Shown here piece after piece: positions 51,367-59,686 of a stretch of DNA of 64,000 nucleotides. The DNA lies in NCBI GenBank assembly GCA_965208775.1, contig OZ242360.1:3038001-3102000 (forward strand). The letters are read 5' to 3'. The stretch comes from JAPOVO01 sp026708165. GTDB taxonomy: Bacteria > Chloroflexota > UBA11872 > VXNJ01. A program made the position numbers and the translations under genes. The notes beneath the pieces were generated by a model that saw only the letters and a list, made by a program, of their open reading frames with translations, made no database searches and was not told the origin of the DNA. How positions within the stretch are numbered: position 1 is the stretch's first letter; each line of letters opens with the position of its first letter.

Positions 51367-51548
51367 CGCATCCCGACCGGCTTCATCGGCCCTTTACAAG
51401 AAGAGGCCCTGTCTCCGGGCGCTACGTCGAGGTGTTTCGAATAGAGACATCTCGGGCAGTGGTTCCTATAGCTGCCGTTCGACAGCGGCAGCACTTCCAG
51501 ACCGCAATGAAGGCACGCGAATGCCGTGTTCTCAGTTGTCCTGCTCAC
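51069..51548 (-). CDS. RNHCP-domain zinc-ribbon protein with an antisense-derived tail
   Basis: The first 100 residues match the RNHCP family: ENTAFACLHCGLEVLPLSNGSYRNHCPRCLYSKHLDVAPGDRA contains the CxxC, the name-giving Arg-Asn-His-Cys-Pro and a second CxxC, followed by CKGPMKPVG and VHWCTACGAMRANKIAADT. The Cys pairs should form zinc ribbons that bind nucleic acid or protein. Normal family members end soon after the ELEALLRL-like helix. Here the frame goes on 60 residues antisense to the methyltransferase (shared DNA 51069-51366). The start is GTG 51548 with AGGAG seven bases upstream. Confidence 0.78.
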   Translation of the reverse strand: MSRTTENTAFACLHCGLEVLPLSNGSYRNHCPRCLYSKHLDVAPGDRASSCKGPMKPVGMRYKSGKGLQVVHWCTACGAMRANKIAADTVQPDELEALLRLPMTESLRRRNQIGPPNSNVPLPVAGKNGPTSLWRYPLTSSSVHAPSSTTALTLVCVSK

Positions 51549-52083
51549 TCCTGATCTCCTGAATCTGAGTTGTCAGATCAAGAGACCAGGGTTCCGTTTC
51601 CTCTTAGCTAAGCTTCCAGGCTTGGCTGAGGTATTGACAGATTCGCCGTCGTTCCTCTGCGGTTAACGACTACTTCCGGTTCCACCTTCAACGGGGCATC
51701 TTGCATCCCCGTATCCGAACCACGACCGACTTTGTGTTCTTTGGATCGGCCACTGTGGAGCACCAACGGCACTCCCCACCGGTATGTGTACACTCGGCCT
51801 CACTGGCTTCGGCGTCGTCCCCTGTCAGGCGCGAGCAGCGTGGCTGTTGCGGTAGCTCAACTTCACCTCCCTTCGCTGCAGAGTCTCGGACCGTCGATGG
51901 ATTTCGGCCCTGCATTTAGTCTATGGGCCTATTGGCATGGTAGACGACTGGTTACTGATTGCAGTCACTATGACAGGCTGGCCGCGGCTGAATTCGTAAC
52001 CAAGTGGCGCCCCGTGATGTCGTTTCCAAAACCCAGTGCGTCAGCGAGAATGGAAATTCTCTGAAGATTATGGAGGTCTTCGT
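51549..52083. other. Intergenic region with no gene that can be supported
   Basis: This 535-base gap lies upstream of both the minus-strand RNHCP gene and the VOC gene at 52084. Overlapping short frames at about 51608-51919 on both strands have no domain I recognise. Base composition is more AT-rich than the neighbourhood. It may be a decayed mobile or foreign segment, but no terminal repeat or transposase fragment is visible. Confidence 0.4.
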
Positions 52084-52452
52084 ATGCCGCGAGTTGTGCA
52101 TTTTGATATCAATGTTTCGGAGCCGGAGGAGGCTGTCGAGTATTACTCGAAGGTGTTCGGGTGGGAGATTGTGAAGTGGGGCGGGCCGATGGACTACTGG
52201 CTGGTCACGACCGGGCCGGAGGGCGAGCCGGGGATCAACGGCGGACTCTCGAAGGCCGAGGAGGGGGAGCCGGCCATCGCTCTGACTGTGGAGGTGGATT
52301 CGGTAGATGACTTCCTCAGGACCGTCACCGAGAACGGCGGTTCGATTGTGCAGGATAAGTCGCCGATTCCGGGCGTGGGGTGGTCGGCGACGACGGCCGA
52401 TCCGTTGGGCAATCTGATGGGGATATTCGAGTCGGACAGCGAGGCCGGTTAG
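52084..52452 (+). CDS. VOC-family protein (glyoxalase-like)
   Basis: The 122-residue protein is a VOC unit: VVHFDINVSEPEEAVEYYSKVFGWEI at the first module and TVEVDSVDDFLRTVTENGGSI at the second, with ATTADPLGNLMGIFESD as the final DPxGN segment. It is the type that resembles 27-kDa antigen CFP30B or glyoxalase-like proteins. The ATG at 52084 has GGAGG seven bases upstream, and the open frame 16 codons earlier is not needed. Ligand and partner are unknown. It is followed by a 169-base gap before the convergent Gfo/Idh/MocA gene. Confidence 0.82.
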   Translation: MPRVVHFDINVSEPEEAVEYYSKVFGWEIVKWGGPMDYWLVTTGPEGEPGINGGLSKAEEGEPAIALTVEVDSVDDFLRTVTENGGSIVQDKSPIPGVGWSATTADPLGNLMGIFESDSEAG

Positions 52453-52621
52453 TTCGGGGAGTCTGCGTTTCGGGACTGGATACGGAAGCCGCGGCTTCAG
52501 TTAACGGTCGATAGCGACGATACGGCCCGGCACTCCCGTGCCATGCCCATGCGCCGTGCGTCGAGGATGGGCGCAACTCCAGTAGGTGTCCGGCTCGCCT
52601 CTTACTTGTCCCGGAAGGGGG

Positions 52622-53824
52622 TCAGGACGCGCCCGCGTGGATGGCCGATTCGCCGCGGGCGCGAAGCTGATCTAGCTCGACGGTCTGCCCGGAGCGTTGC
52701 GCCTCGTCCATCCCAACTCCCACGACCACGCTTTCGCGGGCGGCCACCGCCGAGGCCAGTGGACCACCTTCGGCGGTTCCCAGGATTTGATGACGGAAGT
52801 CCGACATCAGCGCATTGTCGCCCCCGCCGTGTCCATGCGCGGGGGTGCTGAGATCGAAGCGCCAGGTCTCCGTGGGCCAGAAGCGGTCCACGATAATCTC
52901 GTTCTTCTCGAAATCTCCCCGCAGCTCGCCCTCGTCGCCGACTATGTGAATCTCGCGGCGCTCACGCGCGCCGAGCATCATTACGGAGAACGCCAAGCGC
53001 ACGCCGTTGTCGTACTCGATGAGGCAGTTCTGGTTGTCGACGGTGTCTTTTTCGGTGTGATAGACGCAAAGATCGGTATTCGGGGTCGAACGGCGGTTGC
53101 CGTATGCCCGAGGACCGTAGAAGGGGCAGACATGCGTGCGGTCGCACTCGGAGCATCGCAGGGCGGCGTCGCTCCGGGGCAAGAAGTAGTCGAGCCCGCC
53201 GAACGAGGCGACGCGCACGGGGCTGGCACCGACGATCCAGTTGAATATGTCGAAATCGTGGCAGCACTTCGTGAGGATAAAGCTGCCGCAATCCTCCCGG
53301 CGGCGGTAGTGCTCGCGCATGAACGAGGTGGCTGTGTGATGGACGTGCAGCACCTCCTTGGCTTCGACCTGGATCATGCGACCCACGGCGCCGCCGTCCA
53401 CGAGCTCTTTAACTTTGCGGTAGAACGGCGTGTAGCGAAGCACCAGACCTATGGTGAGCGATAAGCCCCTCGAGTCCGCGCCGTGGACTACGCGATATGC
53501 CCCTTCCGCCGACGTGGCTATCGGCTTTTCGAGCAGGACGGGCAGGCTGGCCTGGAACGCGCTAATTGCGACAGGCTCGTGGCTGGCGTCGTTGGTCGTG
53601 ATTACGAGAGCGTCGAGCTCCGGTCCGCGGTCGAGCAGCTCTTCCACGCTCGGATACCTGGCGGAAGCGGGCACTTGGTACTCGTCGGCGTAGCCGTTCA
53701 GCTTGTCGGGAACGATGTCCGCCACCGCGGCCAGCTCGAATTCGTCCTGGTTTTCGCTGATGTAGCTGCCGTAGGAATGGGCGCGCGCGCCGGTTCCTAT
53801 CAGTCCCGTCCTGATGGGGGCCAT
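52622..53824 (-). CDS. Gfo/Idh/MocA-family oxidoreductase with a Cys-rich insertion
   Basis: The 400-residue protein has the NAD(P) loop RTGLIGTGARAHSYGSYI, ALVITTNDASHEPVAISAF and the family catalytic Lys in VLLEKPIATSAEGAYRVV near 95-98. An unusual Cys-rich part, LRCSECDRTHVCPFYGPRAYG plus DLCVYHTEKD near 225-262, may bind zinc. It probably dehydrogenates a cyclitol or sugar brought in by the ABC transporter upstream in the same direction (the last permease gene ends 84 nt before). The ATG is well placed. The exact substrate is unknown. Confidence 0.82.
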   Translation of the reverse strand: MAPIRTGLIGTGARAHSYGSYISENQDEFELAAVADIVPDKLNGYADEYQVPASARYPSVEELLDRGPELDALVITTNDASHEPVAISAFQASLPVLLEKPIATSAEGAYRVVHGADSRGLSLTIGLVLRYTPFYRKVKELVDGGAVGRMIQVEAKEVLHVHHTATSFMREHYRRREDCGSFILTKCCHDFDIFNWIVGASPVRVASFGGLDYFLPRSDAALRCSECDRTHVCPFYGPRAYGNRRSTPNTDLCVYHTEKDTVDNQNCLIEYDNGVRLAFSVMMLGARERREIHIVGDEGELRGDFEKNEIIVDRFWPTETWRFDLSTPAHGHGGGDNALMSDFRHQILGTAEGGPLASAVAARESVVVGVGMDEAQRSGQTVELDQLRARGESAIHAGAS

Positions 53825-53908
53825 GTGCTGGTTCTTTCCTTTAGCTGTATGTGCCGGCGGGCCGGCGCGGCGGTGCGTGACGCGGCGTCGTACGGCTGAA
53901 GGGGCCTG

Positions 53909-54829
53909 CTAACCCTTGACGCCGCTGATTACGATTCCCTGAATGAAGTACCGCTGGGCGAAGAAGAAAACCAGCAAGACCGGCACCAGCGCCGTCAGCG
54001 AGGCGGCCATGAGCAAGTTCCAGGCGGATATCTCGTACCTGGTAAATCCCCTGAACTGGGTCAATCCGAGCGCCAGGTTGTATTTGCTTATTTCGTTCAG
54101 GTAGATCAGCGCGTGGAAGAACTCGTTCCAGTGGTTGATGAACGAGAAGATGGCAACGGTGCCGAGCGCCGGAAGCGACAGCGGCATGACTATTCGCCAG
54201 AAGATCTGAAACGTGCCGGCGCCGTCGATCCTGGCGGCGTCGTCGTAATCCAGCGGGACCCGCATGAAGAACTGCCTGAGCAGGAAGATGAAGAAGGCGT
54301 TGCCCACGCCGAGCCAGAAGGGAACGATCAACGGGAGGAAAGTGTTTATCCAGCCGAGATTCCTGAAGAGGATGAACTGGGGAACGAGAGTGACCTGCTG
54401 GGGGAGCATGATCGTGGCGAGCACGATGAAGAAGACGAACTCCCGCCCCTTCCAGCGCAGCCTGGCAAAGCTGAAAGCCACCACCGCCGACGAGATGATC
54501 TGGCCGGCCATCGCAAGGGCCGTGATCACGAACGTGTTGCGGAAGAACACGCCAAACGGAGCGTGATCCTGCAGAAGGGCGGTGGGATAGTTCTCCCACA
54601 GCGGCTCGAACTGAACGCCCGGAATCCATAGCGGCGGAAACTGCATCACCGCGACCGGGCCCTTTATCGACGTCGTGACCATCCAAATGAACGGAATGAT
54701 GAGAAGGAAGGCGCCGAACGTCAGGACTATGTAGCTGAGCGTGAGCTTGAAGGTGTTGCCGAATCGCTTGCTCTCACGCCAGTGGGCTCTCCGGACCGGG
54801 GCGTCGGCGGCTTTGGTTGTGAACGCCAT
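53909..54829 (-). CDS. Carbohydrate ABC transporter permease, MalG type (CUT1 family)
   Basis: The 306-residue inner-membrane protein has six TM helices (LTLSYIVLTFGAFLLIIPFIW near 30, IFSFINHWNEFFHALIYL near 225 and others) and the EAA loop YDDAARIDGAGTFQIFWRIVMPLSLPAL near 190, which contacts the ATPase. It pairs with the MalF-type permease directly upstream; the two genes abut with no intervening base (MalF stop at 54830, this ATG at 54829). No ATPase gene accompanies them, so a shared MsmX-like ATPase encoded elsewhere must energise the importer. Confidence 0.9.
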   Translation of the reverse strand: MAFTTKAADAPVRRAHWRESKRFGNTFKLTLSYIVLTFGAFLLIIPFIWMVTTSIKGPVAVMQFPPLWIPGVQFEPLWENYPTALLQDHAPFGVFFRNTFVITALAMAGQIISSAVVAFSFARLRWKGREFVFFIVLATIMLPQQVTLVPQFILFRNLGWINTFLPLIVPFWLGVGNAFFIFLLRQFFMRVPLDYDDAARIDGAGTFQIFWRIVMPLSLPALGTVAIFSFINHWNEFFHALIYLNEISKYNLALGLTQFRGFTRYEISAWNLLMAASLTALVPVLLVFFFAQRYFIQGIVISGVKG

Positions 54830-55771
54830 TTAGCCGCGTCCCTTGAAATCGCCCTCGTAGTACACCCAGAGCGATGACGACCGGAAGACGAGCAGCGTGA
54901 GGATCATGATGTAGGCGAAGAGCAACCACGCCATGGCGGCGGCGTATCCCATCTTCAGGTATTGGAATGCGTTGCGGTAGAGGTGCAGCATGAAGAACAA
55001 GGTGGCGTCGTCGGGGCCGCCGTTGGTGATGATGTATGCCTGCGTGAATGTCTGAAGCGCCCCGATTATGCCGATTACGAGCAGAAAGAAGAGCACGGGC
55101 GACATCATGGGAATGGTGATGATCCAGAACTTTTGCCAGAAGTTGGCGCCATCTATCTCGGCGGCTTCGTAGAGCGACGTAGGGATGCCCTGTAGTCCCG
55201 CGAGATAGATCAACATGCCGCCGCCCACGCCCCACAGGCTCATGACGATAAGCGCGGACAGCGCCCAGTTTGGATCGATGAGCCAGCTCGGGCCGTCGAT
55301 ACCGATCAGGCTGAGAAGCCAGTTCGCGAGTCCGAAATCGGCGTTCAAGATCCACTGCCACAGGAAAGCGACGGCCACTCCGGACACGACGGCCGGCAGG
55401 TAGTAAACGACTCTCCACATGCTGAGCCCCCGCACCCTCTGATTCAGGAGGAGCGCTATAAGGAACCCGAACACGAGGTGCAGCGGGATCGATACGAATG
55501 AATAGATGGTGGTGACCTTGAGTGACTGCAAGATCAGCTCATCGGTGAAGAGCTGCTTGTAGTTGTCGATGCCATTGAAGGTCGGACCCTGAAGGAGCGG
55601 GTAGTCGGTAAGGCTCAGGTAGACCGAGGCGACCATGGGGCCTGCGGTGAAGATGACGAAGCCGATGATCCAAGGCGAGGCCCAGAGCCACCCTTCGAGA
55701 TTCTCGCGGCGCGTTCGGCTTCCGATGCCGCGATCTACAAAGGTCTTAAGTGTTCGACCGGCTACTGACAT
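54830..55771 (-). CDS. Carbohydrate ABC transporter permease, MalF type (CUT1 family)
   Basis: The 313-residue inner-membrane permease has six or seven TM helices, starting with LWASPWIIGFVIFTAGPMVASVYLSL near 28, and the EAA loop YEAAEIDGANFWQKFWIITIPMMSPVL near 205. It forms the translocation channel with the MalG-type subunit. It lies 71 bases downstream of the solute-binding protein gene, separated by a strong perfect hairpin that probably reduces expression of both permeases relative to the binding protein. Confidence 0.9.
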   Translation of the reverse strand: MSVAGRTLKTFVDRGIGSRTRRENLEGWLWASPWIIGFVIFTAGPMVASVYLSLTDYPLLQGPTFNGIDNYKQLFTDELILQSLKVTTIYSFVSIPLHLVFGFLIALLLNQRVRGLSMWRVVYYLPAVVSGVAVAFLWQWILNADFGLANWLLSLIGIDGPSWLIDPNWALSALIVMSLWGVGGGMLIYLAGLQGIPTSLYEAAEIDGANFWQKFWIITIPMMSPVLFFLLVIGIIGALQTFTQAYIITNGGPDDATLFFMLHLYRNAFQYLKMGYAAAMAWLLFAYIMILTLLVFRSSSLWVYYEGDFKGRG

Positions 55772-55799
55772 GTTTGAATCGGAATCGGACCAGGTTCGC

Positions 55800-55832
55800 T
55801 TGAGGGCCGGAGATTGGGTCTCCGGCCCTCAA
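55800..55832 (-). promoter_or_regulatory. Intercistronic hairpin between binding protein and permeases
   Basis: TTGAGGGCCGGAGA (55800-55813) and TCTCCGGCCCTCAA (55819-55832) form a perfect 14-bp stem with a five-base loop. No U-run follows on the minus strand. It should stabilise the 3' end of the binding-protein message or partly terminate transcription, giving more binding protein than permease. Confidence 0.75.
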
Positions 55833-55842
55833 GCTCGCCTAA

Positions 55843-57288
55843 TTACGGTGCGGTGCTGTCCAGGAGTTCCTGTTCCTGCATCTGCATACCGGCCAAACCT
55901 TCTTCGACGGTTAGCTCACCGGTGAAGATCTTGCGCTCCCAGTCAACCCAGGCCTTGACCAGCTCGCCCCAGGTTGCGTAGGGGTCGGCGGGCAACGCCC
56001 TGGTGTATTCGCGGGCGCGGAAGAGCGCCTGCCGGTTCGGGGGACCGCCGGCAACGGCCGGATCGAAGTACAGCTTGCCCGAGCTTTCGCGAACGGGGTT
56101 GAGCGTGTTGGTCGTGGCGAGGATGTTCTGGGCTTCGGCGCCCAAGTTGAACTTCAGCCACTCCCAAGTCTCGTCTTTGTACTCGGTGGCCGGGTTCATG
56201 GCCATGCCGCAGATGTTGGTGGTGCCTCCGCGCATTCCGGTACGCGGATGCGCCGGCATCTCGACTATGTCCCAGGCGAATTCCTGGTTCCTGGCGTTGT
56301 TCGCCAATCTCCAGCTTCCCTCGGGAACGATCGCGAGTCTCTTGCTGAAGAAGAGCTGGCCGGTGTTGGCCGACTCCAAGACCGCCGGGCTCGCGGAAGC
56401 GCCGTGCTTGAGACGGAAGTCTGCCAGATACTGGAAGGCCTCAATCGCCTCGGGCGAGTTGATAATCGACTTGCGGTTCGCTTCGTCGATAAAGTCGCCG
56501 CCGGCGGACCGGACCCAGTTCAGCCAGCCGGTCTCGATGCCGTTGGTCGAGTGGAAGCCGAACTGCGTCGTCTCGTCGCCGTCCTTCTTGGTGAGCTTCA
56601 AGCCGATCTCGAGGAGATCGTCCCAGGTCCACTCCTGTTCGATCTCCCTGAGTGGGGGAAGACCCGCCTCGGTGACCATCTCCTCGTTGTAGGTGAGGGC
56701 CACGGTGGTGTACATGCTCGGAAGTCCCCAGAACTTGCCCTTGAAAGTCCCGTAATAATCGACGGAAGTCTTCCAGGTCTGCTCGAGGTCGTCGCCGACC
56801 TGCATGTCCTTCTTGACATAAGGCGTCAGGTCCTCGAGGGCTCCCTTGTTGGCCCATGCCCAGACGTTGACGTTGTTCATCCACCACGAGTCGGGGGCGG
56901 CGCCTCCGGCGATGGCGGTCTGCAACTTGGTCCAGTAGTCGCCCGGAGCTTCGACTTCCACCTTGAGCTGCGGGTACTTCTGGTTTAGAAGGTCGGCGAT
57001 GTTCTTCAGGGCCGGCACGGGTGTCGGATACCAAAGCTGGAAACGGAGGTTCGCCGACCGCAGCTCAGGCTTCATCTCAGCAGCCGCGGTCACCTCGACG
57101 ATCTTCTCGACGACCTCGGTTACGACTTTTTCGACCACAACCTGCTTTTCGACTTCGACGATCTGCGTTTCACCGCAACCGGCCAGAGCGGCCGCACCGG
57201 CTATGCCAGCACCACCGATCAGCGACGCTCGCAGCAGTTTTCGCCTAGTCATTCGACTACGTCGTTGTTCTGATTTTTCCATGTGCAT
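55843..57288 (-). CDS. Sugar ABC transporter substrate-binding lipoprotein
   Basis: The 481-residue protein starts with a Tat-like lipoprotein signal (RMTRRKLLRASLIGGAGIAG then ALAGC). A Val/Glu-rich repetitive linker (VEVEKQVVVEKVVTEVVEKI) follows, typical of Chloroflexota binding proteins, and then a family 1 extracellular binding fold: FQLWYPTPVPALKNIADLLNQKYP, AGGAAPDSWWMNNVNVWAW, IVPEGSWRLANN and GMAMNPATEYKDETWEWLKF. It captures a sugar outside the membrane for the two permeases. It is first in the operon. The 228 bases upstream hold a C-run near 57383 but no obvious promoter. Confidence 0.9.
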   Translation of the reverse strand: MHMEKSEQRRSRMTRRKLLRASLIGGAGIAGAAALAGCGETQIVEVEKQVVVEKVVTEVVEKIVEVTAAAEMKPELRSANLRFQLWYPTPVPALKNIADLLNQKYPQLKVEVEAPGDYWTKLQTAIAGGAAPDSWWMNNVNVWAWANKGALEDLTPYVKKDMQVGDDLEQTWKTSVDYYGTFKGKFWGLPSMYTTVALTYNEEMVTEAGLPPLREIEQEWTWDDLLEIGLKLTKKDGDETTQFGFHSTNGIETGWLNWVRSAGGDFIDEANRKSIINSPEAIEAFQYLADFRLKHGASASPAVLESANTGQLFFSKRLAIVPEGSWRLANNARNQEFAWDIVEMPAHPRTGMRGGTTNICGMAMNPATEYKDETWEWLKFNLGAEAQNILATTNTLNPVRESSGKLYFDPAVAGGPPNRQALFRAREYTRALPADPYATWGELVKAWVDWERKIFTGELTVEEGLAGMQMQEQELLDSTAP

Positions 57289-57516
57289 GCCCCCTCACTG
57301 AGTTGCCGCAACGGCATTGGATTCACGGATCTCCTCCATCACTGGCTGGAGGCCCGTCTTACATACGTGTGATTGTAGCCTGCCCCCCCCCGGGGACACA
57401 GCGGAGTCCGATGACGGATGGGAGTAGATCGATCAGGGCGCAGCACCATGCCGGGCCACCCTGCTGCGAGGCAGCAATGGAGGCCTTCGCAAGGAGCTAG
57501 CTGCGGTCGAGTGGTG

Positions 57517-58422
57517 TCAGATGCCCCATTCCTGGCGGGCCGTGTCGATTGAGACGGAAGCTCGCTCAAGAATCTCCGAGTCGTCCTTGAACGGGTTGTC
57601 TCCCATCCAACGCTCGTCGATAGGTTCGGAGGCGAGCTGATAGCGACTGTCCATGCTAAATCGATATCGATCGGTCTGGTTTGCAAGCGAGGCGTGTGCG
57701 GTGAACATCCCGAAGATCACGACGTCACCGGCCCGGTAGGAGGTGGTCTTCCACTCACCCCCGTACTTGTCGACGAGTTCCACGGGGTCGGTGGAGAGGT
57801 TTCCCTCGATCTGATCGCGGTAGACGTCCATGTTGCCGTAGGTGTCCCTGACCCTGTGCCAGTTCTGCGAACCGGCGCAGACGGTCAGCCCGCCAAGCTC
57901 CAGGGAGACGTCTCCAAAGGGACACCACACAGTGAATAGATTCGTGGTGCCTTGACCCATGTATACGACGTCATAATGCACGCTGGTGGAGCTGCCGGTT
58001 CCCACCGCTCGAATCCACTTGTAGTCGAAGGTAGTGACCGGGCCGCCGAGGAATTTCTCGAAGAATCCCATGACTTCCGGAGACTCGGAAACACGCTTGA
58101 CGGCTCCGTATCTGCCCAGCGTGGCGGCCAACTCGAGTATCCCAGGGATTCTCTCGCCGGATCCCGGATCCGACGATATGCGCGCGTCGTCAAGGGGAGT
58201 CCCCGGTTCGAGAGCGCCTGCGTTTTGGACGACTTCAAGGAACTCGCGGCGGGCTTCCAGGACCTTTTCGCGGCTCTGTAGTCCGCGCATCAGGAGGTAG
58301 CCGTCGCTATTCAGGCGCGCGCGCAGCCTGTCCGGTTGATCGATCAGGTCGGTCGACTCGCGCATTTCCTGGAGATAGGGGCCGCCCATCTCCAACTCCC
58401 TGCCGCCAATTCGAACTTGCAT
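57517..58422 (-). CDS. Phytanoyl-CoA dioxygenase (PhyH)-family Fe(II)/2-oxoglutarate oxygenase
   Basis: The 301-residue protein has the PhyH double-stranded beta-helix. LNSDGYLLMRGLQSREKVLEARREF is at the N-terminus, the iron HxD lies in TSVHYDVVYMGQG near 167, ELGGLTVCAGSQNWHRVRDT follows, and the distal His is in VIFGMFTAHASLANQTDRYRFSMDSRYQ with the oxoglutarate Arg. It hydroxylates an unknown small molecule or lipid. The ATG at 58422 is preceded by GGGAGTAA. It is on the same strand as the ABC operon, about 230 bases upstream of it. PhyH expansion is typical of SAR202-like genomes. Confidence 0.87.
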   Translation of the reverse strand: MQVRIGGRELEMGGPYLQEMRESTDLIDQPDRLRARLNSDGYLLMRGLQSREKVLEARREFLEVVQNAGALEPGTPLDDARISSDPGSGERIPGILELAATLGRYGAVKRVSESPEVMGFFEKFLGGPVTTFDYKWIRAVGTGSSTSVHYDVVYMGQGTTNLFTVWCPFGDVSLELGGLTVCAGSQNWHRVRDTYGNMDVYRDQIEGNLSTDPVELVDKYGGEWKTTSYRAGDVVIFGMFTAHASLANQTDRYRFSMDSRYQLASEPIDERWMGDNPFKDDSEILERASVSIDTARQEWGI

Positions 58423-58575
58423 AAATTACTCCCGTAGAACGATCGGTCGGGCTTTCAGTTACCTGAAATCAAGAATAACTGAACCGTGGCCCGTGTATGA
58501 CGGTTGAACCGAAATTGCAGTGGCTTCCGGGAGGTTCCAGGGCAGGAATCGAGGCGCGCAGGGGAGGGGCGAAGT

Positions 58576-59535
58576 TTAGCGGCCTCGGCCGGCCGCGAGC
58601 GCAAATAGCCGGTCAGCCAGACTAATGATGTCGTCTCGAAGGGCGATGCGCCGAGTCCACGCGGTGGGTATGGCGTCGATGCCATAGAAGGCACCGGCAA
58701 GCTGTCCGTAGATAGCGCCAGTCGTGTCGGCGTCGTCGCCGAGATTGACGGCCATGAGCGCGCCTTGCTCGAACGACGTTGACCTGTGGAAGGCCCACAG
58801 CGCGGCCTCGATGGACTTGACGACGTAGCCACTTCCCTGGATTGCGGGAGGCTGCTTGCGCTTGAAGCTGCCGTCCGCGACATCCTCGATCTCGGCGTGC
58901 CAGGGACCGAGATCGTCCCATTGTCCGGCGGGGGAGTAATTCGAGGCCAGGATGCCGGGCTTGTCGACTCCGTTGATCGCGGCCCATATAAGGCCACCGT
59001 AGTAGCGGCATGCGTCGACGCAGGTACTTGCGCCGTGGGTTGTGCGGGAGCTTCGGCCGGAATAGTGGACGGCATCGGCGGCGTCGCGCGCGAAGAACAT
59101 GGGCGCGGGAGCCAAGCGCATAACCGAGCCGTTGCCGGCGCTGCGCTCGTGAGTTGGCCCGGAGTACGGCTCGCTAGTCAGTTCGAACCGGTCGAGCGCG
59201 TCACTGGTGGTGTTGCCGATGTCGAAGCAATGGCCGGTGCTGCTCCAGAGTCCCTCGCCGCGCCAGCGGGCGTATCGCTCGATTTGATCCCTGGGATCGA
59301 ACCGCCGACTCTGAACGAGGCTGTCGGCGAGACAGAGCGCTAGCGACGTGTCGTCGGTCCACTGCCCCGGGGCAAGGCCGAACGGCCCCCCGCCGGTCAT
59401 GTCGATGATGGGCTCGAACGTGCCGGGCTGCCTGAACTCCAGGGTTGTGCCGAGGGCATCTCCGACGGCGAGTCCGACCAGCGCGCCGCGGAAGCGGTCG
59501 GGGGCGAAGTTGGCGGGTTCAAATTGATTAGTCAT
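58576..59535 (-). CDS. ADP-ribosylglycohydrolase-family protein
   Basis: The 319-residue all-helical protein has the ARH/DraG signatures: FRGALVGLAVGDALGTTLEF near 15, PGQWTDDTSLALCLADSL near 58 with the Thr-Asp-Asp metal ligands, GNGSVMRLAPAPMFF near 135 and GDDADTTGAIYGQLAGAFYG near 268 with the second Asp-Asp. Two Mg ions at these acids support removal of ADP-ribose from proteins or small acceptors. The ATG is directly at the fold start. No DraT partner is in the window. It is 153 nt upstream of the PhyH gene on the same strand. Confidence 0.88.
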   Translation of the reverse strand: MTNQFEPANFAPDRFRGALVGLAVGDALGTTLEFRQPGTFEPIIDMTGGGPFGLAPGQWTDDTSLALCLADSLVQSRRFDPRDQIERYARWRGEGLWSSTGHCFDIGNTTSDALDRFELTSEPYSGPTHERSAGNGSVMRLAPAPMFFARDAADAVHYSGRSSRTTHGASTCVDACRYYGGLIWAAINGVDKPGILASNYSPAGQWDDLGPWHAEIEDVADGSFKRKQPPAIQGSGYVVKSIEAALWAFHRSTSFEQGALMAVNLGDDADTTGAIYGQLAGAFYGIDAIPTAWTRRIALRDDIISLADRLFALAAGRGR

Positions 59536-59686
59536 AGTTCAGCCAGTCGCCGTGCTAAAACGACAGGGTGTGGGATGAGGTGATACCGCACTCAGACCTC
59601 AGAGGATTTCAGCTTTTCGAGCCTGTATCAGGAATTCAATCTGAGTCCTCGTCGCGGCTCGGTCGTCCACACTCTGGTTTGGGACC

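Noticed and set aside
51549..52083. Possible insertion-sequence remnant
   Set aside because: No transposase fragment, terminal inverted repeat or target duplication could be found by eye, so it is listed only as an unassigned gap.
57376..57395. C-run followed by G-run near 57383 as a possible regulatory or phase-variable tract
   Set aside because: It lies well upstream of the binding-protein gene, outside coding sequence, and a short C8-G4 tract alone is weak evidence.
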